A stretch of 64,000 nt of DNA from Terriglobia bacterium (GCA_020072645.1 JAIQGK010000006.1:62001-126000); one strand, 5' to 3'; positions 27,075 through 34,713 are shown, numbered from the stretch's first letter. Numbers and translations are program-made. Notes: generated from the letters alone by a model not told the origin.

Positions 27075-27656
27075 ATGAAATGGACTGTTGCACTTTCTGC
27101 CTGCTGCGTTGTGCTGCTTGCGGCAAACATCGCTCTGATTCACCAGAACAGCCAATTGAAAGCGCAGCTCTCACTGCCGCCGCCGGTTATGGAAGCCGCT
27201 GCTGGAACGCAAGTGCCTGACCTGCGAGGGGTTGACGTGGAGGGCAAGCCGGTCGAAGTGCTCTACGGAAAAGATTCGCGCAAGGTGCTGGTGATGGTTT
27301 TTTCTCCAACCTGCCCTTTTTGCGATCAAAACTGGCCCAAGTGGCAGCAGGTAATTTCCTCGCTGAACCGCTCGGCCGTTCGCCCAGTGCTGGTGGACGT
27401 GACCTCAACCACGACCGCGAGTTTTGTTTCGCAGCACCAGCTCTCCAGTTTGCCGGTCATCCTAAAGGCAGATCCACGGGCCACGGTGGACTACCATATG
27501 CATCTCACGCCGCAAACAATCCTGGTGGATCCCAATGGAAAAGTGGAAAAGGTCTGGACGGGAGTGCTGAATGACTCTTACCTGGCTGACCTGAAACAGC
27601 ACCTTGCCGATAGCAAAACTACTGTGAATGCCCAGGGCCATCAGCCGGCCCTCTAA
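27075..27656 (+). CDS. Membrane-anchored thioredoxin-like oxidoreductase (TlpA/ResA type)
   Basis: 193 residues from ATG 27075 (GAGGAAA upstream). The N-terminus is a signal anchor (WTVALSACCVVLLAANIALI). A redoxin domain follows: VPDLRGVDVEGKPVEV, then the active site FSPTCPFCDQNWPKWQQV (CPFC), a cis-Pro region SLPVILKADP and ILVDPNGKVEKVWTG. It would act in the periplasm as a thiol-disulfide reductase or oxidase. The first Cys-rich peptide starts only 17 bases after its stop, so it may handle disulfides of those peptides; that link is inference. Confidence 0.85.
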   Translation: MKWTVALSACCVVLLAANIALIHQNSQLKAQLSLPPPVMEAAAGTQVPDLRGVDVEGKPVEVLYGKDSRKVLVMVFSPTCPFCDQNWPKWQQVISSLNRSAVRPVLVDVTSTTTASFVSQHQLSSLPVILKADPRATVDYHMHLTPQTILVDPNGKVEKVWTGVLNDSYLADLKQHLADSKTTVNAQGHQPAL

Positions 27657-27673
27657 TTCTGAAAGGAGCAATC

Positions 27674-27910
27674 ATGAGGAAGGGAATCATCAAGTCAGGG
27701 TTGCTGGTAACGATCGTCACCGCCGTTCTCTTTGCAGGAACAGTTTCCGCGCGGCAGTTGCGGAGCAACGCAAAAGGCTTTGCCGCGTGCCGTGGTACCT
27801 GCACCAGTTCAACTCAGTGCTCCACCGGCTGCGTCTGCGCCTTTGCACTGGATGCAACTACAGGGACTTGTTTGTCGCATCCCACGGGAGCCCAACCCCT
27901 GGCGAAGTAG
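27674..27910 (+). CDS. Secreted six-cysteine peptide, paralogue 1
   Basis: 78 residues. A signal peptide (about 1-26) ends FAGTVSA with cleavage before RQLRSN. The mature part has six Cys spaced C-x3-C-x5-C-x3-C-x1-C-x10-C. AAAGGAGCAATC precedes the ATG, a leader shared by all family members. It is the first of seven tandem paralogues and follows the CPFC thioredoxin-like gene by 17 bases. The family is not recognised; the spacing is knottin- or EGF-like in style only. Confidence 0.8.
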   Translation: MRKGIIKSGLLVTIVTAVLFAGTVSARQLRSNAKGFAACRGTCTSSTQCSTGCVCAFALDATTGTCLSHPTGAQPLAK

Positions 27911-27952
27911 CGGCCCGGTGCTGCCGGTCTTGTAAAGGAAAGAGAGTCAATC

Positions 27953-28180
27953 ATGAGGAAGACCACGCAAAACTTCTTATTCGGGGCCATCGTCATTGCT
28001 GTCTTTAGCGCGGGGACAGTTTCCGCCCGGCAGTTTCGGAGCGAGCCCAGGGGCTTTGCCTGCAGCGGCACTTGCAGCGCCATCCAGCCTTGCCCTAACA
28101 GTTGCTTCTGCTCCTTTACTACGCCCACCACCGCATTTTGCACGACGCGTCCGGCCGGGCTTGCGCCTCAAGGGAAATAG
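27953..28180 (+). CDS. Secreted six-cysteine peptide, paralogue 2
   Basis: 75 residues. Signal peptide ends FSAGTVSA, then RQFRSEPRGF. Cysteines: C-x3-C-x5-C-x3-C-x1-C-x9-C (SGTC, IQPC, PNSC, FC). It ends in a short Pro/Gly tail. The upstream element AAAGGAAAGAGAGTCAATC repeats the family pattern. Sequence between the cysteines has drifted from paralogue 1 while the signal peptide is nearly unchanged. Confidence 0.8.
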   Translation: MRKTTQNFLFGAIVIAVFSAGTVSARQFRSEPRGFACSGTCSAIQPCPNSCFCSFTTPTTAFCTTRPAGLAPQGK

Positions 28181-28231
28181 GCACCCGTGAAGATCCCACA
28201 TGAAGCTTATGACCGAAAAGGAGAATGAATC

Positions 28232-28468
28232 ATGACCAGGAATGTAGCCAAGAACACATTGCTTGCGGCGATGATGACAGCCGTTCTCTGCGCGGGAACG
28301 GTTTCCGCACGCCAGTTGTCTCTGAATGTTCAAGACACAACTTGCCAGCACCATTTCTGCAGCAGGACACAACCCTGCCCTAACGTTCTGGGCTGCGGAT
28401 GCGTCTTCAACAGCCCCACCGCCACCACAGGTGTATGCGGGTTCATTGCAGCCAAGCCGGCACAATAG
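28232..28468 (+). CDS. Secreted six-cysteine peptide, paralogue 3 (widest spacing)
   Basis: 78 residues. Signal peptide VLCAGTVSA, then RQLSLN. Cysteines: C-x4-C-x5-C-x5-C-x1-C-x11-C, the longest loops of the family. The mature part has HHF in loop 1, which is unusual among the copies. It ends AAKPAQ, like paralogue 4 (AAKPAK). AAAAGGAGAATGAATC precedes the ATG. Confidence 0.8.
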   Translation: MTRNVAKNTLLAAMMTAVLCAGTVSARQLSLNVQDTTCQHHFCSRTQPCPNVLGCGCVFNSPTATTGVCGFIAAKPAQ

Positions 28469-28515
28469 CCAGACCACATTCATCCTCTTCTCTTGCAAAA
28501 AGGAAAAGGTGAATC

Positions 28516-28740
28516 ATGGGTAAGACAATCAAGAACTCGGTCCTTACGGCGATGGCCGCCGCTGTTCTTTGTGCGGGAACGATTTCCGCGCGCCAGTTGC
28601 GTCAAGCTTCCACCGTCGCTGTCTGCAACAGTTCCTGCACCAAGAAAGTGCCTTGCAGCAACGTTTCCTGCACGTGCTTCATTTCTTCCGGAGAAAGGAT
28701 AGGTACGTGCCTCTTGGTGGCAGCCAAGCCGGCAAAATAG
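28516..28740 (+). CDS. Secreted six-cysteine peptide, paralogue 4
   Basis: 74 residues. Signal peptide VLCAGTISA, then RQLRQA. Cysteines: C-x3-C-x5-C-x4-C-x1-C-x10-C. Loop 2 is basic (TKKVP), in contrast to the neutral loops of its neighbours. The conserved Gly two residues before the last Cys is present (GTC). It ends AAKPAK. Confidence 0.8.
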   Translation: MGKTIKNSVLTAMAAAVLCAGTISARQLRQASTVAVCNSSCTKKVPCSNVSCTCFISSGERIGTCLLVAAKPAK

Positions 28741-28786
28741 TCGGACCTTGTTCATTTCTGGGCTTGTTATAGAAAGGAAGAGAATC

Positions 28787-29017
28787 ATGAGCAACACAAT
28801 CAAAAACACATTCCTGGCAGCAATGGCCACGGCTGTTCTCTGTGCGGGAACGGTTTCCGCGCGGCAACTTCGGACGCCGACTAACCTGCTTCCTGTGTGC
28901 AAAGGCACTTGCAGCGCCACCATGCCTTGCAGCGGCGCATGCATCTGCCAGATACTTACTGGAACCACCGGTGGGTGCGTTAGAGACCCAGGGCCTCTCA
29001 GACCGCCGAAAAAATAG
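28787..29017 (+). CDS. Secreted six-cysteine peptide, paralogue 5
   Basis: 76 residues from ATG 28787, which has GAAAGGAAGAGAATC directly upstream; an upstream ATG at 28748 would disrupt the signal peptide. Signal VLCAGTVSA, then RQLRTP. Cysteines: C-x3-C-x5-C-x3-C-x1-C-x9-C. Loops SATMP and SGA are nearly identical to paralogue 6, suggesting a recent duplication. Confidence 0.8.
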   Translation: MSNTIKNTFLAAMATAVLCAGTVSARQLRTPTNLLPVCKGTCSATMPCSGACICQILTGTTGGCVRDPGPLRPPKK

Positions 29018-29071
29018 TTTGGAAGCGGAGCCTCGGCATCCGCTGCTCTTTTGCTCGAAAGGAGAGCGATC

Positions 29072-29284
29072 ATGGGTCGGAAAATCAAAGGAACACTCTT
29101 TGCTGCCCTTGTTATTACCGTCCTAAGCGCCGGGACCGTCTCAGCCCGGCAATTGCAGAGGCAGCCAGGAGCTATTGGCGTTTGCAGCGGACGTTGCAGC
29201 GCCACCCAACCATGCAGCGGCGCATGCTCCTGTGTGCATATAAACGGAGCAAGCCTCGGATCTTGCGTTTCCGATCCGCCGTAG
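29072..29284 (+). CDS. Secreted six-cysteine peptide, paralogue 6
   Basis: 70 residues from ATG 29072 (CGAAAGGAGAGCGATC upstream). Signal VLSAGTVSA, then RQLQRQ. Cysteines: C-x3-C-x5-C-x3-C-x1-C-x10-C, with loops SGR, SATQP and SGA. It has the shortest C-terminal tail (VSDPP). Remnants of a different peptide type begin about 80 bases downstream. Confidence 0.8.
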   Translation: MGRKIKGTLFAALVITVLSAGTVSARQLQRQPGAIGVCSGRCSATQPCSGACSCVHINGASLGSCVSDPP

Positions 29285-29362
29285 ACACCGGAGACCTGAA
29301 AATGGTTTGTCGCCCGTCAGCACTCAGGGCATCTCGACCTGGGCGAAGCGCGGACGCGGCAA

Positions 29363-29482
29363 GTGAGCGCCCGTGGCCTCACGGCTGAAGAAGCTGATTG
29401 CATCAGCGGAGGAATACAGACCAAAGCCCCGAAGAATGGTAGTAAAGGAGACAGCGGCAGACCGGAGAAAGTGATGAGTTAA
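29363..29482 (+). pseudogene. Double-glycine-leader peptide, decayed copy
   Basis: The frame reads SARGLTAEEADCISGG, then IQTKAPKNGS and a hydrophilic tail to TAA at 29480-29482. This matches RGARDITAEEADRITGG in the peptide at 29553. No ATG lies in frame before the leader; GTG at 29363 is the only candidate start and has no ribosome-binding site. I read it as a broken copy or one with an unusual start. Confidence 0.4.
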
Positions 29483-29552
29483 ATGCATAAGTCTCTGATT
29501 TCGCTGATTGCTGAACGTCGGTTGCCGATGGCTCAGAAAAGGAAGAACCGAT

Positions 29553-29708
29553 ATGAACGATATGAACGACGAGAACAGAGTATTGATATACCGCGGCGCC
29601 CGCGACATCACGGCCGAAGAGGCTGATCGCATCACTGGCGGGCTTCAAGCCGGTACGATCTGCACGATCACATTCCATCCGCACAGCAGGGACGGAGATT
29701 GTGCTTAG
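29553..29708 (+). CDS. Short peptide with double-glycine-type leader
   Basis: 51 residues from ATG 29553 (AAAGGAAGAACC upstream). The leader RGARDITAEEADRITGG resembles the conserved amphipathic leaders ending in GG that are cut by peptidase-containing ABC exporters. The core would be LQAGTICTITFHPHSRDGDCA, 21 residues with two Cys (shown as LQAGTICTIT then FHPHSRDGDCA). No transporter or maturation enzyme is in the window. It sits inside the Cys-peptide cluster, next to a decayed copy. Confidence 0.6.
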   Translation: MNDMNDENRVLIYRGARDITAEEADRITGGLQAGTICTITFHPHSRDGDCA

Positions 29709-29769
29709 TCTGCCGGCAAGAAGGTCCAAGCGGGCAAGAAGGTCGAAGCGGCGCTGTTAGCCCCTGGTC

Positions 29770-29855
29770 ATGAGTAATCTATGTGCGGGGGCAGTCTTGA
29801 CGCGACAGTTGCGGACTGAGACGCGCGCTCGTGGTTGCTCAAGCCCGAACACGGC
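29770..29855 (+). pseudogene. Decayed eighth copy of the six-cysteine peptide (signal-peptide remnant)
   Basis: The frame from ATG 29770 reads LCAGAVLTRQLRTETRARGC, recognisable as the family's LCAGTVSARQLR signal-mature junction with changes. The rest of the signal helix is missing upstream and the Cys framework is lost downstream. It marks gene loss within the array. Confidence 0.55.
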
Positions 29856-29891
29856 ACTCATTCGGCTTTTAACGAAAGGAGCCTCGAACCC

Positions 29892-30131
29892 ATGGTCAGA
29901 AAGATTGGCAAAACCACATTGTTTGCGACTATTGTGGCGACCGTTCTGCTGGCGGGAACTGTTTCCGCCCGGCAGTTGAAAACGGGCGTCCATGCCTTCC
30001 CTGGCGCTTGCGGTACTACATGCAGTGCCACCGTGCACTGCGGCGGCCTCTGCACATGCTGGATTGACAGCGGCCAAACCACCGGCTTTTGTGCGCAGGA
30101 CCCGCCGGCAGCCAAACCTAAGACGAAATAA
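29892..30131 (+). CDS. Secreted six-cysteine peptide, paralogue 7
   Basis: 79 residues from ATG 29892, with CGAAAGGAGCCTCGAACC upstream. Signal VLLAGTVSA, then RQLKTG. Cysteines: C-x3-C-x5-C-x3-C-x1-C-x10-C with loops GTT, SATVH and GGL. The tail is Pro/Lys-rich (PAAKPKTK). It is separated from the other six by about 600 bases holding the GG-leader peptides and the decayed copy. Confidence 0.8.
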   Translation: MVRKIGKTTLFATIVATVLLAGTVSARQLKTGVHAFPGACGTTCSATVHCGGLCTCWIDSGQTTGFCAQDPPAAKPKTK

Positions 30132-30530
30132 CCGGGACCAACCTCTCGGTTGGCCGAATCAAAGAGGAATTTGGGTAATCGGGTAATTTGGTAAGTGAGT
30201 AATTTAAGAACCGGGAGCCGCGAGCCCATGGGGAGTACGCGAATCATCACAACTTGATTCGTATAACTTCGCGTTGGTTCGCGGCTCGTTTTTTTGGCTG
30301 GTTGCAATTCCGTAGTTTTTTGGGATTTCCAGAGGTCTTGTAGATCGAAGCGACGCGAAGCCGATCACGTGCTGAGCGGCGTTGCAACAGGAGCGGTAGT
30401 GCCGAAGTCAGGCGAAGCTCTCAAGCGGTTTTCCGGAAAAAATGAGACGACGCGAAGCCGATTTGCGCGCTGAGCGGCGTTGCATCAGGTGCGCGGTACT
30501 AAATGCTTGTCGACGATCTCAAGCGGTTTT
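30132..30530. repeat. Intergenic with terminator-like cruciform and a 100-bp tandem duplication
   Basis: No gene. It holds a 'ggtaatttggtaagtgagtaa' low-complexity stretch (about 30172-30207), a compound inverted repeat (30215-30295) and two imperfect copies of an approximately 100-bp unit. Each copy begins GACGCGAAGCCGAT and includes GCTGAGCGGCGTTGCA and CTCAAGCGGTTTTC (about 30347-30435 and 30452-30538). Confidence 0.65.
30215..30295 (+). terminator. Terminator-like compound hairpin after the peptide cluster
   Basis: GAGCCGCGAGCC (30215-30226) pairs with GGTTCGCGGCTC (30276-30287) with one G-T pair. An inner CGAATCA/TGATTCG stem is enclosed. GTTTTTTT follows the outer stem. Orientation fits transcripts reading from the peptide cluster. 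Confidence 0.5.
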
Positions 30531-31202
30531 CTAGTAAAATGCCGCGCTGCCGGCCATTTCTCGCATCGCATCCAGCAGGTACGTGCGTGCCGGTGCGCCC
30601 GGAGCCAGCGACTCCAACGGAAGTGTGGCGGAAAAGTGTGGAGAACTGCGCTGGAAGCTGACTTCCATAAACTCGCCGTTGTCTCCTCTGCTTAGCGACG
30701 TCATGGTGCCGGCAATTTCTTTTTGGCTTTCCGGCCTCGTGGTAATCATTACAGAGGGCAAACGTTCAAACTGCCATCCTGAGTTCTCAATTGCACTTTT
30801 AGGGCTGCTGCGCGCGAACCAGCGGAAATTCTGCATTTGCAATGAGAACATAGGAGGAGCATCCAGGTCTGCCTGGAAAGTAATTACCTCTTGCTGGCTG
30901 TTGATTTTGTGTACCAGCCAATGCACGGGAGTTTCCTGCGTTCGCATTTCCACCAGGACCCAGGCGCGTCGAAAGACGCCGCAGGTCAGCCGAAGGGGAA
31001 CGCGAAAGCGGGAAGATGCCGTCCATGAAATGCCCACCACATGGCCGCGCCCGGCCAGCGACGCTTGAATCCAGCGCAGGATCTCCCGGGCCTTCGCCCG
31101 CTTGCGGCGCAAAGAGACTGCGTACCACGTGATGCACAGCGCGATCAACGCGACCGCTGCTATAAATAGAATGGCCATTCCCGGAGTAAGATGCTTTTGC
31201 AC
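30531..31202 (-). CDS. Hypothetical protein with N-terminal membrane anchor
   Basis: 223 residues. One N-terminal membrane helix (about 8-30) is followed by a basic stretch RRKRAKAR. A soluble domain of no recognised family follows, including WTASSRFRVPLRLTCGVFRRAW and SLQMQNFRWFARS in part. The topology suggests a cytosolic-facing domain. Its stop lies at the end of the tandem duplication. Confidence 0.6.
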   Translation of the reverse strand: MQKHLTPGMAILFIAAVALIALCITWYAVSLRRKRAKAREILRWIQASLAGRGHVVGISWTASSRFRVPLRLTCGVFRRAWVLVEMRTQETPVHWLVHKINSQQEVITFQADLDAPPMFSLQMQNFRWFARSSPKSAIENSGWQFERLPSVMITTRPESQKEIAGTMTSLSRGDNGEFMEVSFQRSSPHFSATLPLESLAPGAPARTYLLDAMREMAGSAAFY

Positions 31203-31289
31203 AGGCCCTCAGATGCCAAAAAGAGCACTTTGCAGCCGATTTTGAGCAGTGGCAGTTCTGTTTTGGGAACAGCGGGGCGCTGTACAGAA

Positions 31290-32078
31290 CTACAATCCGC
31301 GGTAGATTCCACCGTCCGCTAAGATGGTCTGCCCTGTGACGTAGGAAGCTCGCTCCGAGGCTAGCCACACGATAACGTCTGCAATTTCTTTTGGATTGCC
31401 CAGGCGCCTGACTGGCGTTTCAGCAGCCCACAAGTCGCAAATCTCTTGGGGGGACTTGCCCGCCGCCAAGGCGCGGACCTGCGCCAGTTCCTGTAGCCGC
31501 TCGGTCGCCGTATAGCCGGGCGCAACGTTGTTGACCAGAATCCCGTCTTTGCCGAACTCATTGGAAAGGCTCTTTACCAATCCCACTACGGCTGCCCGCA
31601 CGGAATTTGAAAGGACCAGATCGGCGATCGGCTGCTTTACGGAAATCGATGTAATAGTGATGATCCGGCCCCAGCGATGGCGCTGCATATATGGAATTAC
31701 AGCCTTGGCCAAATGGACCGTGCTCATCAGGTTCAGATCCACGGCCTTGCGCCATTCCTCGGCAGGGATGGAAAGGAAATTTTTGGCTGGCGGCCCTCCT
31801 GCATTGGCCACACATACATCGATGCGGCCAAACCGCTTTGCCACCTGCTCAGTAAAGTGCTGTACTGCTTTGTCGTCGGTCACGTCCAGGGCTTCGGCAT
31901 AAATTTCCGCGCCGGTTTGGCTGCGAAGCTTGTCAGCGGCCTCGTTGAGAATCTTCTCTGTGCGAGCGCACATCGCTACTTGAGCGCCTTCGCGCGCAAA
32001 TGCTTCTGCCGTCGCCAGACCGATTCCTTGACTGGATGCGGCTACGATTACGCCTCGGCCTTTGAGTCCAAGATCCAT
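31290..32078 (-). CDS. Short-chain dehydrogenase/reductase with altered catalytic motif
   Basis: 262 residues. The cofactor motif is AASSQGIGLATAEAFAREGA, followed by a conserved VANAGGPP (NAG motif) and a C-terminal ASYVTGQTILADGG typical of FabG-like SDRs. The catalytic region reads ITSISVKQPIADLVLSNSVR: Ser is present, but the YxxxK pair is replaced by S/L and Arg. This variant resembles a FabG-like subfamily with LSNxxR. Function may differ from ketoreduction. No pathway neighbours. Confidence 0.85.
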   Translation of the reverse strand: MDLGLKGRGVIVAASSQGIGLATAEAFAREGAQVAMCARTEKILNEAADKLRSQTGAEIYAEALDVTDDKAVQHFTEQVAKRFGRIDVCVANAGGPPAKNFLSIPAEEWRKAVDLNLMSTVHLAKAVIPYMQRHRWGRIITITSISVKQPIADLVLSNSVRAAVVGLVKSLSNEFGKDGILVNNVAPGYTATERLQELAQVRALAAGKSPQEICDLWAAETPVRRLGNPKEIADVIVWLASERASYVTGQTILADGGIYRGL

Positions 32079-32269
32079 GGTTTATCCTCGTGGCACGTGC
32101 AACTTATGCGCTCGTTACCATGTTTTCAAAAACAAACTTCTTAGTAGTTTACTTCCTCGCAGTCTGCTCTTTCATGCAGGCAAGGATTTCAGTTTTGTAC
32201 GTTCAAAAATGTGCCGATATATTTCTGGAGGCACTTCCAATCAATCCCAGCAGAGAACATAAAGCACTT

Positions 32270-33268
32270 TCACCAAGATACATCGGCCGTCACGTTGTAA
32301 AAATCTGTACCGGTATCTGTGTGCAGAATCCCTCCCACGAGCCAACTGCCAACTTTTTTTGCATCAACTGTGCAGGCGGACGTGCACGGCACAGTTAAGA
32401 CCTGACCATTGTTTCGGTTCAAAACATGATAAGTGGAGACGCGAATCGGAACGGGGCAACTGTTGGTGATTTCAAAATAATTACCCGGGTAGGGGGTCTG
32501 TCGCGTAGTAGTCCGGGTACTCATACAGTTGAGGGGCGCGATGACTTGACGCGCATAGTTCATATACTGCTGAACGGCAATGGGTTTGCTTGTCTTCCAT
32601 GCCGGGGTGGCAGCCCAGTATTGAACCTGCGGCTGCGCTGGCCTTAAACTCTGAGCCTGCAATGACCGTGCTACGAATTGGTCAAACTCTCGTGCTTGCT
32701 GTTCAAGAGCATCAAAAGCAACCACATACAATGCAGCGAAGCCTTCGACGCCAAGACTGCGGTATTGCAGCACGTGGGTTAGTTCGTGCGACCAAAGTAC
32801 GGCATCGTTAAAACCTGTCTGACTGTCTTGAAAGACGATCACGTCTTCTAAGGTGATAGCAGCCATGTTGAAATCGTGAATGGCCCAACTATCAAGGGAG
32901 TTCCCAGTACCGACAACAGCCCAACACACTGCGTCAAACAGTTCCGGTGGAAAGAACGGAGACAGAGTTGTTCTTATGTTGTTCGGAACGGGCACGAATA
33001 CCTTTTTTGCTGATTCCTTCGCTTCCCGTATCTTGTATGCGAGAGCCCCTCCAGCAAGAGGGTTTAAAAGATAAATAGCGAGGTCTTTGGGAAGGTTCTG
33101 GAGCATCAAAGGTATACGGTCGGGTCGAGGCATTCCCAAAGTTATCTTGCTCGCTGGAACATTGATATCCACGCCAGTGATGTCACTCAACCAGCTTGCA
33201 CTGGCAATGGAAGACAGAGCAATGATCAATAGGAGCGAGATGATATAGCGAACTCTCGAGTTACGCAT
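32270..33268 (-). CDS. Secreted HELTH-motif protein (DUF4157-like)
   Basis: 332 residues from ATG 33268 (GGGGGAAC upstream); the ATG at 33355 would add 29 non-signal residues. The signal peptide (VRYIISLLLIIALSSIASA) leads into a domain with VLWSHELTHVLQYRSLG, a zinc-peptidase-like HExxH variant (HELTH), then FDALEQQAREFDQFV. The C-terminal 90 residues are beta-rich with four Cys (SCPVPI, VPCTSAC). DUF4157 proteins occur with extracellular toxin-like modules; protease activity is unproven. Confidence 0.65.
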   Translation of the reverse strand: MRNSRVRYIISLLLIIALSSIASASWLSDITGVDINVPASKITLGMPRPDRIPLMLQNLPKDLAIYLLNPLAGGALAYKIREAKESAKKVFVPVPNNIRTTLSPFFPPELFDAVCWAVVGTGNSLDSWAIHDFNMAAITLEDVIVFQDSQTGFNDAVLWSHELTHVLQYRSLGVEGFAALYVVAFDALEQQAREFDQFVARSLQAQSLRPAQPQVQYWAATPAWKTSKPIAVQQYMNYARQVIAPLNCMSTRTTTRQTPYPGNYFEITNSCPVPIRVSTYHVLNRNNGQVLTVPCTSACTVDAKKVGSWLVGGILHTDTGTDFYNVTADVSW

Positions 33269-33410
33269 CGTTCCCCCAAGAGGTGTAATTTGGTCCAGTA
33301 TCTTTTCACTATTGATTTTGGTCGCGTGTTCCTTTGTGAGTGTGAAAAATTGCAAAGTTAGAACGTTTTCACAGCTCTAGCAACTTTACGATCGCAATGC
33401 GGCGAGAAAG

Positions 33411-34277
33411 TTATTTTGGTAACTGCCCAATGACCACCTGTGCTGGCGCGCCCGCTTTGATTTTGTTTTTCTCGAAGCAGACTTTGATCCGGCGGCGCAG
33501 CTCGCGCGCCACGTTGTATTGCTTTCCCGGACGCACCTTCACCAGCATCAGATAGTCCACCTCATTGCCGCGTACCCGCTCAATGCCGGGGACTTGCGGC
33601 TCCGCGACCAAGTCAGCCTTGAAAGCAGGATCGTTATAGAACTCTTGTGCCACTTCCTCCAGCACCTCTACCACGTGATCGCTGTTCTCGCCGTAGTCGG
33701 CTGCCACGTGGAGAGTCACCTGCGACCAATCACGAGTCATATTGCTAACGATCTGAATCGATCCGTTGGGCACGATGTGCAGAGTCCCATCGCTATCGCG
33801 CAGAGTAGTGCGGCGCATCGTGATCTCTTCCACCACTCCGGTCACGCCGGCCGCGCGGATGGTATCGCCCACCTCGAACTGGTCTTCAATCAGGATGAAG
33901 AATCCGTTAATCACATCTTTGACCAGAGTCTGCGCGCCAAAGCCGATAGCCAGTCCGGCGATGCCCGCGCTCGCCAATAGCGGTTCGATATTGATGTTGA
34001 ATGCGTCTTTAAGAGCCGACATTCCCGTGAAGAACACGATCAAAAAGACGCCCACGCTGCGCACAACACCAGTGATCGTCCGTACCTGCTGTGCCCGAAC
34101 CGGCCCGTGAGAGCTTTTCTCGGCGAGCGCTACCAGCTTGCGGGTGATCAATCCCAGCAGGCGCACAAAGATAAACGCCAGCACCAGGATCACGACTAAT
34201 TTGGGCGCTTTGTCGCGCGTCCACGCAACCAGGTAGTTGTGCCACTCGTGCCAAATGTTGCTGAATTTTTCTTCCAT
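33411..34277 (-). CDS. Small-conductance mechanosensitive channel (MscS family)
   Basis: 288 residues. Membrane helices at about 25-45, 65-85 and 95-115 are followed by the conserved pore-lining helix and beta domain: ASAGIAGLAIGFGAQTLVKD, then INGFFILIEDQFEVGDTIR and VEEITMRRTTLRDSDGTLH. Length equals that of E. coli MscS. It opens on osmotic downshock. It is divergent from the small exported protein at 34351. Confidence 0.92.
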   Translation of the reverse strand: MEEKFSNIWHEWHNYLVAWTRDKAPKLVVILVLAFIFVRLLGLITRKLVALAEKSSHGPVRAQQVRTITGVVRSVGVFLIVFFTGMSALKDAFNINIEPLLASAGIAGLAIGFGAQTLVKDVINGFFILIEDQFEVGDTIRAAGVTGVVEEITMRRTTLRDSDGTLHIVPNGSIQIVSNMTRDWSQVTLHVAADYGENSDHVVEVLEEVAQEFYNDPAFKADLVAEPQVPGIERVRGNEVDYLMLVKVRPGKQYNVARELRRRIKVCFEKNKIKAGAPAQVVIGQLPK

Positions 34278-34316
34278 TCGATTAATTCTGGATTATAGCC
34301 GAGCGGGAATATGGCC

Positions 34317-34322
34317 TATAAT
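34317..34322 (+). promoter_or_regulatory. Putative -10 box
   Basis: TATAAT lies 29 bases before the ATG of the small exported protein at 34351. No good -35 partner is visible, so confidence is modest. Confidence 0.35.
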
Positions 34323-34350
34323 GCCGCCACAGTTTTTGCGTGGGGGCATT

Positions 34351-34713
34351 ATGGGGGTTAAACCTGCTGTATTCGTGGGCCTGAGTTTGTGTTTTTTCGT
34401 GACGGCCGTTGAAGCTGGAGGTTCAGGAGCCGCGCCCGGCGCCCAGATCAATATTCCCAATATCAATCCGAGTGTGGAGCGGCGATTCGAACTGCTGCGC
34501 CAGAAAGAAGCAAACGAACGGATGCAGCGGGAAAACACCGAGGACACGCGGAAGATGGTCTCTCTGGCCGCAGAGCTGAAGCAATATGCCGACGCCGCGG
34601 ATGGATCGGCATTGCCGCCGGACGCTGTGCGGAAGGCAAATGAACTGGAAAAACTGGCCAGAAGAGTTCGCAATCGGCTGAATGACAAAATGCTTATGAT
34701 CAGGGCTCATTGA
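34351..34713 (+). CDS. Small exported helical protein, paralogue A
   Basis: 120 residues from ATG 34351. Signal peptide VFVGLSLCFFVTAVEA, then a charged helical region. The C-terminal half SLAAELKQYADAADGS, then DAVRKANELEKLARRVRNRL, is homologous to the next gene (LATELKAAVDKS, then DVVRKADEVEKLAKKVKEKM). Family not recognised. Probably periplasmic. Confidence 0.7.
   Translation: MGVKPAVFVGLSLCFFVTAVEAGGSGAAPGAQINIPNINPSVERRFELLRQKEANERMQRENTEDTRKMVSLAAELKQYADAADGSALPPDAVRKANELEKLARRVRNRLNDKMLMIRAH

Noticed and set aside
27628-28008. 126-codon + strand frame across the first two Cys-rich peptides
   Set aside because: Alternate frame of the peptide genes; similar alternate frames occur only because the peptide genes are duplicated.
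27977-29205. Minus-strand frames of 173 and 241 codons across the peptide cluster
   Set aside because: They repeat an RAETVPA-type segment (reverse of the signal-peptide DNA), showing they are antisense echoes of the paralogues.
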